Below are positions 5,160 through 10,196 of a DNA stretch of 10,196 nt, piece by piece. Position numbers and translations under genes: made by a program. Below the pieces are notes generated by a model. It searched no databases and had not been told where the DNA came from. It worked only from the letters and a program-made list of their open reading frames with translations. The stretch is from CAYRAV01 sp964422365 (lineage in GTDB: Bacteria > Bacillota > Clostridia > Lachnospirales > Lachnospiraceae), in contig CAYRAV010000089.1 of the NCBI GenBank assembly GCA_964422365.1, positions 1-10,196 on the forward strand. Direction: 5' to 3'. How positions within the stretch are numbered: the stretch's first letter is position 1; the number at the start of each line of letters is the position of its first letter.

Positions 5160-6260
5160 ATGAAAGCTTTTCTTATACTTGAAGATGGGACGGTATTTGA
5201 GGGAACAAGTATTGGTTCTAAAAAAGAAGTAATAAGCGAAATTGTATTTAACACATCAATGACAGGTTATTTAGAGGTATTAACAGATCCTAGTTATGCA
5301 GGACAGGCAGTTACAATGACATATCCTTTGATAGGAAACTATGGAATATGTTATAGAGATATGGAATCTTTGAAAGCATGGCCAGATGGATATATTGTAA
5401 GAGAAACTGCAAGAACAGCAAGTAATTTTAGAAATGAGGCAAGCATTCAGGAATTTTTGGAAAAACAAGATATTACAGGTATTCAGGGTATAGATACACG
5501 TGCATTGACAAAAATATTAAGAGAAAAAGGTACAATGAATGGTATGATAACTACAGATGAAGCTTATGACCTTTCAAAAGTATTAGAGAAGATTAAGGAA
5601 TATAAAGTGACAAAAGTGGTAGAGAAAGTTACCTGTGAAAAAATACAGGAATACCATCCGGGAGATTTAGGAACGGAAAAAGCAGATGCTGTAAAAAAGG
5701 TAGCAGTATTGGATCTAGGTTCAAAAAATAATATTGTAAGGTGTCTGTTGAAAAGAGGATGTGATGTAACAGTATTTCCAGCATTGTCCAAAGCGGAGGA
5801 ACTGCTTTCGATTCATCCGGATGGCATCATGCTGACAAATGGTCCTGGAGATCCAGCAGAATGTGTATCTGTTATAGAGGAAATTAAAAAACTGTATGCA
5901 TCAGATACACCAATTTTTGCAATTTGTCTGGGGCATCAGCTTATGGCACTTGCAAATGGCTGTAAAACGCATAAAATGAAATATGGACATCGAGGTGCAA
6001 ATCATCCTGTTAAAGATTTAAAGAGCGGAAGAGTATATATATCTTCACAAAATCATGGATATGTAGTAGAGGAAGAAACAATTGATTCTAAAGTGGCAGA
6101 AGTTGGGTTTATCAATGTAAATGATAAAACAGTAGAGGGATTACGTTATTTACAGAAAAATGTGTTTACGGTACAGTTTCATCCGGAAGCATGTGCAGGT
6201 CCATGTGATTCAGAATATTTATTTCAAGAATTTATGCAGATGATGGAGGTGTCAAAATAA
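5160..6260 (+). CDS. carA: Carbamoyl phosphate synthetase small subunit (glutaminase)
   Basis: Hydrolyses glutamine and channels ammonia to the large subunit for carbamoyl phosphate synthesis, the entry to pyrimidines and a donor for citrulline/arginine. The 366 residues are close to the usual 355-385. The N-terminal CPSase small-chain domain (1 to about 130) shows NTSMTGYLEVLTDPSYAGQ (31-49) and IDTRALTKILREKGTMNG. The C-terminal class I glutamine amidotransferase domain (about 180-362) shows LTNGPGDP (225-232), the nucleophile elbow ICLGHQ with Cys256, and the rest of the triad in QFHPE (His341, Glu343). AAGGTG (5148-5153) lies six bases before the ATG. carB begins one base after the stop, so the two are co-transcribed and probably translationally coupled. 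The promoter could not be placed with confidence. B. subtilis would call this pyrAA; no linked pyr or arg genes tell which pathway controls it. Confidence 0.96.
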   Translation: MKAFLILEDGTVFEGTSIGSKKEVISEIVFNTSMTGYLEVLTDPSYAGQAVTMTYPLIGNYGICYRDMESLKAWPDGYIVRETARTASNFRNEASIQEFLEKQDITGIQGIDTRALTKILREKGTMNGMITTDEAYDLSKVLEKIKEYKVTKVVEKVTCEKIQEYHPGDLGTEKADAVKKVAVLDLGSKNNIVRCLLKRGCDVTVFPALSKAEELLSIHPDGIMLTNGPGDPAECVSVIEEIKKLYASDTPIFAICLGHQLMALANGCKTHKMKYGHRGANHPVKDLKSGRVYISSQNHGYVVEEETIDSKVAEVGFINVNDKTVEGLRYLQKNVFTVQFHPEACAGPCDSEYLFQEFMQMMEVSK

Positions 6261-6261
6261 T

Positions 6262-9200
6262 ATGCCAAGAATAGCAGATATTAAAAAAGTATTAGTAATT
6301 GGTTCTGGTCCTATTGTTATTGGACAGGCAGCAGAGTTTGACTACGCAGGTACACAGGCATGTCGTTCTTTGAAGGAGGAAGGTGTTGAAGTAGTATTAA
6401 TTAATTCAAACCCTGCAACGATTATGACCGATAAAGATATCGCAGATATGGTTTATATTGAGCCTCTTACAACAGAAGCTGTGAAACAGGTGATTTTAAA
6501 AGAAAAACCTGATAGTGTGTTACCAACATTAGGCGGGCAGGCAGCATTGAATCTTGCTATGGAGTTAGAAGAAAACGGCTTCTTAAAAGAAAACAATGTA
6601 CGGTTAATTGGTACAACTTCGTTGACAATAAAAAAAGCGGAAGACCGTCTGGAATTTAAAAATACAATGGAAAAAATCAACGAACCATGTGCACCAAGTG
6701 AAGTTGTAACAACTGTGGAAGATGCCATTGCATTTGCAAATAGAATAAGCTATCCAGTTGTTATCCGGCCTGCTTATACATTGGGAGGAAGTGGCGGCGG
6801 TATTGCCCATGATGAAGAACAATTAATTGAAATCTGCAGCAATGGACTTCGGTTAAGCCGTGTAGGGCAGTGTCTGATTGAACGTTGTATTGCTGGCTGG
6901 AAAGAAATTGAATATGAAGTAATGCGTGATGGTGCAGGAAATTGCATTACTGTATGTAATATGGAAAATTTAGATCCAGTTGGTGTGCATACAGGTGACA
7001 GTATCGTAGTGGCACCTTCACAGACATTATCTGATAAAGAATATCAGATGTTAAGAACATCTGCATTGAATATTATTACAGAACTTAATATTACAGGAGG
7101 ATGTAATGTGCAATATGCATTACATCCGGAAACCTTTGAATATTGTGTGATTGAAGTTAATCCGCGTGTCAGCCGTTCATCTGCATTGGCATCTAAGGCA
7201 ACAGGCTACCCAATTGCAAAGGTGGCAGCAAAGATTGCATTAGGTTATACATTAGATGAGATTCCAAATGCTGTAACAAAAAAGACTTATGCAAGTTTTG
7301 AACCGGCATTAGATTATGTAGTTGTAAAAATTCCAAGATTGCCATTTGATAAATTCATCCAGGCAAAAAGGACTTTGACAACACAGATGAAAGCAACCGG
7401 AGAAGTGATGAGTATTTGTACAAATTTTGAAGGTGCGCTGATGAAAGCATTGCGTTCTTTAGAACAGCATATTGACAGTCTTGCAACAGGAGAGTTTACG
7501 GACTTTACGAAAGATGAGTTATTAGAACAGCTGCATGTTGTGGATGACAGAAGGATTTTTGTGATTGCTGAGGCACTCCGCAAGGAGATATCGTATGATG
7601 AAATTCATACCATTACAAAAATTGATAAATGGTTTATCGATAAGATTGCTATTTTAGTAGAAATGGAAGAAAGATTAAAATCTGAGCCATTGACAGAAGA
7701 ACTATTAAAAGAAGCAAAACGGTTGGAATTTCCAGATAAAGTAATTGCCTCTTTTACAGGAAAACAAGAAAAAGAGATAAAAGAACTTCGTAAGCAATAT
7801 GATATTTGTGCTGCATTTAAAATGGTTGATACTTGTGCAGCAGAGTTTGCTGCATCTACACCATATTATTATAGCTGTTATAGCAGCCTTAATGAAGTAG
7901 AAGAAACACAAGGAAAGAAAAAAGTGCTTGTATTAGGTTCAGGGCCGATTCGTATTGGACAAGGTATCGAATTTGATTATTGTTCTGTGCATAGTGTATG
8001 GGCTTTAAGAAAAGAAGGATATGAAACGATTATTGTAAACAATAACCCTGAAACAGTAAGTACAGATTTTGATATTGCGGATAAATTATATTTTGAGCCG
8101 CTAACACCAGAGGATGTGGAAAGTATTGTAAATCTGGAAAAACCAGATGGCGCAGTGGTGCAGTTTGGTGGGCAGACTGCCATCAAATTAACGGAAGCAT
8201 TAATGGAGATGGGGGTTCCGATTTTAGGAACAAGTGCAGAAAATGTAGATGCAGCAGAGGACAGAGAATTATTTGATGCTATTTTGGAAGAGTGTGAAAT
8301 TCCAAGACCTTCAGGAAGGACTGTATTTACAACAGAAGAAGCATTGAAAGCAGCGAATGAATTGGGATATCCTGTTTTGGTAAGACCTTCCTATGTATTA
8401 GGCGGCCAGGGAATGCAGATTGCAATTTCTGATGAAGATGTTACGAAATTTATGGACATTATTAACCGTTATGAACAGGAACATCCAATACTTGTAGATA
8501 AATATCTGATGGGAAAAGAAGTAGAAGTAGATGCTGTTTGTGATGGAGAAAATATTTTGATTCCGGGTATTATGGAACATGTAGAGAGAGCAGGTATCCA
8601 TTCTGGTGATAGTATTTCTGTATACCCTACACAGACAATTTCTGAAAAAATTCAGAAAGTAATCGAAGATTATACAAGAAAGTTAGCAAAATCTCTTCAT
8701 GTGATTGGTTTGATTAATATCCAGTTTATTGTATATGGAGAGGATGTTTATGTGATTGAAGTAAATCCTCGTTCTAGTCGTACGGTACCATATATTAGCA
8801 AAGTGACTAATATTCCTATAGTGGATTTGGCAACAAAGGTAATTTTAGGTAAGAAAATCACGGAATTAGGATATGAACCTGGGTTGCAGGAGCGGTCTAA
8901 ATATATTGCAGTTAAGATGCCTGTATTCTCTTTTGAAAAGTTAAGAGGAGCAGATATCAGTCTTGGACCTGAAATGAAATCAACAGGCGAATGTCTTGGT
9001 ATTTCAGAAAACTTCAATGAGGCATTATACAAAGCATTTATTGGTTCGGGCATAAAATTGCCAAAACATAAAAAAATGATTATGACAATCAATGATGCTG
9101 ATAAGCAAGAAGCTATTGAGGTAGGAAGAAGATTTAAGGCATTAGGATATGAAATTTTTGCTACCAGAGGAACTGCAAAAGTATTAAATGATAACGGTGT

Positions 9201-9456
9201 ACTTGCAATTCCTGTGAATCGTATTACACAGGAAGCACCAACATTGATGGATTTATTATTAGAACATCAGATTGATTTAATTATTGATACACCAACAAGA
9301 GATGATAAACAAAAAGATGGATTTATTATAAGAAGAACAGCGATTGAAACAGGAGTTAGTTGCTTGACTTCTTTAGATACAGCGAACGCATTATTGACAA
9401 GTCTGGAGACAAAGAAAGATGCAGAGTTTAATGTAATTGATATTGCTCGCATCTAG
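6262..9456 (+). CDS. carB: Carbamoyl phosphate synthetase large subunit
   Basis: Makes carbamoyl phosphate from bicarbonate, ammonia delivered by CarA, and two ATP. The 1064 residues match the family (E. coli 1073). Two homologous halves are clear: the first opens with GSGPIVIGQAAEFDY (14-28) and has the ATP-grasp motif RPAYTLGGSGGG with R169; the second opens with GSGPIRIGQGIEFDY (about 560) and has RPSYVLGGQGM with R708. A connecting oligomerisation region lies between (about 400-550). The C-terminal MGS-like allosteric domain (about 935-1060) contains ATRGTA (T968, T971, equivalent to E. coli T974 and T977) and VNR, where the E. coli effector-binding Lys993 is Arg987. This suggests nucleotide regulation is retained, possibly with altered specificity. 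GGAGGTG (6245-6251), inside the end of carA, serves as ribosome binding site. The protein ends normally at TAG. The nearest terminator is about 200 bases downstream. Confidence 0.97.
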   Translation: MPRIADIKKVLVIGSGPIVIGQAAEFDYAGTQACRSLKEEGVEVVLINSNPATIMTDKDIADMVYIEPLTTEAVKQVILKEKPDSVLPTLGGQAALNLAMELEENGFLKENNVRLIGTTSLTIKKAEDRLEFKNTMEKINEPCAPSEVVTTVEDAIAFANRISYPVVIRPAYTLGGSGGGIAHDEEQLIEICSNGLRLSRVGQCLIERCIAGWKEIEYEVMRDGAGNCITVCNMENLDPVGVHTGDSIVVAPSQTLSDKEYQMLRTSALNIITELNITGGCNVQYALHPETFEYCVIEVNPRVSRSSALASKATGYPIAKVAAKIALGYTLDEIPNAVTKKTYASFEPALDYVVVKIPRLPFDKFIQAKRTLTTQMKATGEVMSICTNFEGALMKALRSLEQHIDSLATGEFTDFTKDELLEQLHVVDDRRIFVIAEALRKEISYDEIHTITKIDKWFIDKIAILVEMEERLKSEPLTEELLKEAKRLEFPDKVIASFTGKQEKEIKELRKQYDICAAFKMVDTCAAEFAASTPYYYSCYSSLNEVEETQGKKKVLVLGSGPIRIGQGIEFDYCSVHSVWALRKEGYETIIVNNNPETVSTDFDIADKLYFEPLTPEDVESIVNLEKPDGAVVQFGGQTAIKLTEALMEMGVPILGTSAENVDAAEDRELFDAILEECEIPRPSGRTVFTTEEALKAANELGYPVLVRPSYVLGGQGMQIAISDEDVTKFMDIINRYEQEHPILVDKYLMGKEVEVDAVCDGENILIPGIMEHVERAGIHSGDSISVYPTQTISEKIQKVIEDYTRKLAKSLHVIGLINIQFIVYGEDVYVIEVNPRSSRTVPYISKVTNIPIVDLATKVILGKKITELGYEPGLQERSKYIAVKMPVFSFEKLRGADISLGPEMKSTGECLGISENFNEALYKAFIGSGIKLPKHKKMIMTINDADKQEAIEVGRRFKALGYEIFATRGTAKVLNDNGVLAIPVNRITQEAPTLMDLLLEHQIDLIIDTPTRDDKQKDGFIIRRTAIETGVSCLTSLDTANALLTSLETKKDAEFNVIDIARI

Positions 9457-9658
9457 TACAGCGAAAATGAAGTTTTGGATAGGCTGGCCCAGAATATTTT
9501 TTCGATAGTGCTGCTTCACAGACGCAGGTGTAGTGATGATGCTGCATCGAGGTTTGGAAGTAGTGCTCTTGTGGAAATAGGCAAGCCAAATTGACCAATT
9601 ACTTCATGTTTGTTGTACTATATAAAAAATAGTTAGTGATTTGGTATTTGATGGGGGG

Positions 9659-9688
9659 AAAAGGCAGGGAGAGATAACCTGTCTTTTT
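9659..9688 (+). terminator. Intrinsic terminator downstream of carAB
   Basis: AAAAGGCAGG (9659-9668) pairs with CCTGTCTTTT (9678-9687), with one G-T wobble, across a 9-base loop, and the right arm runs into T5 (9684-9688). Position and orientation fit the end of the carAB transcript, leaving a 3' untranslated region of about 200 bases. Confidence 0.7.
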
Positions 9689-9715
9689 CTGCATTTATAC
9701 AGGTAACAGTAATGT

Positions 9716-9747
9716 GAAAATATTTTTACCACTATAAAAATATTTTC
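9716..9747. repeat. Perfect 13-bp AT-rich inverted repeat
   Basis: GAAAATATTTTTA (9716-9728) is the exact reverse complement of TAAAAATATTTTC (9735-9747) with a 6-base spacer. It could be a back-up terminator, a transcript stabiliser or an operator. Its position 28 bases beyond the carAB terminator favours a transcript-end role, but a G+C-poor stem like this is not a standard terminator. Confidence 0.5.
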
Positions 9748-9765
9748 GATACTATGCAAGATATG

Positions 9766-9944
9766 GTAACTATTCAGAACTGCTATTGGTAATTTGCCAG
9801 AAGTAATGTTTTGTTATAAATTTATAATTGGACTGGACGAATTATATTAAGTAGTATCTATCTTATGAATATAAACAATATTAGAAGGCATTTGTAAGAA
9901 GCTTTTTCTAATCTGTAGTTATATCCGCAGTTCTGAACAATTAC
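9766..9944. repeat. TIR-bounded element upstream of the small ORF
   Basis: The ends 9766-9783 (GTAACTATTCAGAACTGC) and the reverse complement of 9927-9944 (GTAATTGTTCAGAACTGC) agree at 16 of 18 bases, giving a 179-bp element. The tips share a GTTCAG core with the 185-bp repeat copies at 2770 and 4886, and the length is similar, but the interior is AT-rich and not obviously homologous. There is no coding capacity. Its right end touches the ribosome binding site of the ORF at 9957. Confidence 0.55.
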
Positions 9945-9956
9945 AAAGGTGTTGTT

Positions 9957-10121
9957 ATGCTTGTGTGCAGCGAGCCTGCTCTACATGGCTTTGGTAAAGT
10001 GGAAATGCTTGTATTTCCGTTTTGCAATTGTTGTGGAGAAAGTACACAGCAGTTTGCTGCACAGACAAGTTTGATGCTCTGTCAGTTTAAAGCAGGGTTA
10101 TTTGATTGGGATGTAGATTAA
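9957..10121 (+). CDS. Possible small protein of 54 residues, Cys-containing
   Basis: An ATG at 9957 is preceded by AAAGGTG (9945-9951) five bases away and opens 54 codons ending at TAA 10119-10121. The product has five cysteines, three of them in FCNCCGE (residues 22-28), and an acidic end DWDVD; no family was recognised. There is no obvious signal peptide or membrane segment. Its stop lies 24 bases before the next start codon, as expected for an operon partner. It appears richer in G+C than the gap to its left. Its ribosome binding site abuts the 9766-9944 repeat, and a hairpin GGAAAT/ATTTCC lies within it, so it could also be non-coding or a remnant. Confidence 0.35.
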   Translation: MLVCSEPALHGFGKVEMLVFPFCNCCGESTQQFAAQTSLMLCQFKAGLFDWDVD

Positions 10122-10145
10122 TTATAAAGGCAGGAGGTACGAATT

Positions 10146-10196
10146 ATGGTTCAGGAACACTTAAAGGAGTTTGAGCCTTTTTGGCAGGAGTGGTAC
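10146..10196 (+). CDS. Start of an unidentified protein, truncated by the window edge
   Basis: A textbook ribosome binding site AGGAGGT (10132-10138) lies seven bases before the ATG, and all 17 visible codons are open (MVQEHLKEFEPFWQEWY). A short acidic-aromatic lead of the type F-x-P-x-W-x-x-W is something I associate with some Lachnospiraceae Ser/Thr protein kinases just before the glycine-rich loop, but 17 residues cannot establish that. The start itself is well supported; the function is unknown. Confidence 0.7.
   Translation, partial: MVQEHLKEFEPFWQEWY

Larger units (their letters stand above)
9457..9956. other. Gap after carB
   Basis: Between carB and a possible small ORF I find an intrinsic terminator (9659-9688), a perfect 13-bp AT-rich inverted repeat (9716-9747) and a TIR-bounded element (9766-9944). 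The first 200 bases (9457-9658) hold no recognisable gene: the carB frame stays open for 45 codons past its TAG to a TGA at 9592-9594, but has no ribosome binding site or recognisable protein. Confidence 0.6.

Noticed and set aside
9457..9594. The carB frame stays open for 45 codons past the TAG at 9454-9456.
   Set aside because: CarB already has its normal C-terminus at the TAG; the extension has no ribosome binding site, no recognisable protein character, and TAG readthrough or recoding has no other support here.
1..10196. CRISPR array, tRNA/rRNA genes, toxin-antitoxin, phage or transposase genes.
   Set aside because: No evenly spaced repeats, cloverleaf or rRNA signatures, or mobile-element proteins were seen; the repeats present are dispersed and non-coding.

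Overview
The window is AT-rich chromosomal DNA of a low-GC, Gram-positive, probably spore-forming Clostridia member. The best guess is Lachnospiraceae, judged from codon use, strong AGGAGG-type ribosome binding sites, the clostridial form of DHFR and a SleC-type cortex-lytic protein. It is mostly conserved housekeeping sequence, and I see no defence, phage or secondary-metabolite system. The unusual content lies in the long gaps between genes, which are filled with degenerate repeats bounded by inverted repeats.

Layout. 1-675: 3' part of thymidylate synthase, followed on the same strand by dihydrofolate reductase (856-1344); together these form the dTMP synthesis and folate recycling pair. 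1345-1857: a 513-base gap holding a 282-bp element with ~20-bp terminal inverted repeats and a chain of short hairpins, next to an intrinsic terminator that points left. 1867-2658: a membrane-anchored polysaccharide (peptidoglycan) deacetylase, closed by a terminator region in which two long stems cross. 3007-4296 (minus): a SleC-like spore cortex-lytic/peptidoglycan-binding protein facing the deacetylase, with a sigma-K-like promoter. 4297-5159: a long gap made largely of repeat elements. 5160-9456: carA and carB, both subunits of glutamine-dependent carbamoyl phosphate synthetase, with one base between them. 9457-10145: an intrinsic terminator, a perfect AT-rich inverted repeat, a further element with terminal inverted repeats and a possible 54-residue small ORF. 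10146-10196: the first 17 codons of a gene that leaves the window.

How the genes fit together: thyA and folA close the thymidylate cycle (ThyA oxidises methylene-THF to DHF, DHFR regenerates THF). carAB supplies carbamoyl phosphate for pyrimidines and/or arginine; no other pyr or arg gene is in view. The deacetylase and the SleC-like protein are convergent and both act on peptidoglycan, so a shared role in cell-wall or spore-cortex metabolism is reasonable but unproven.
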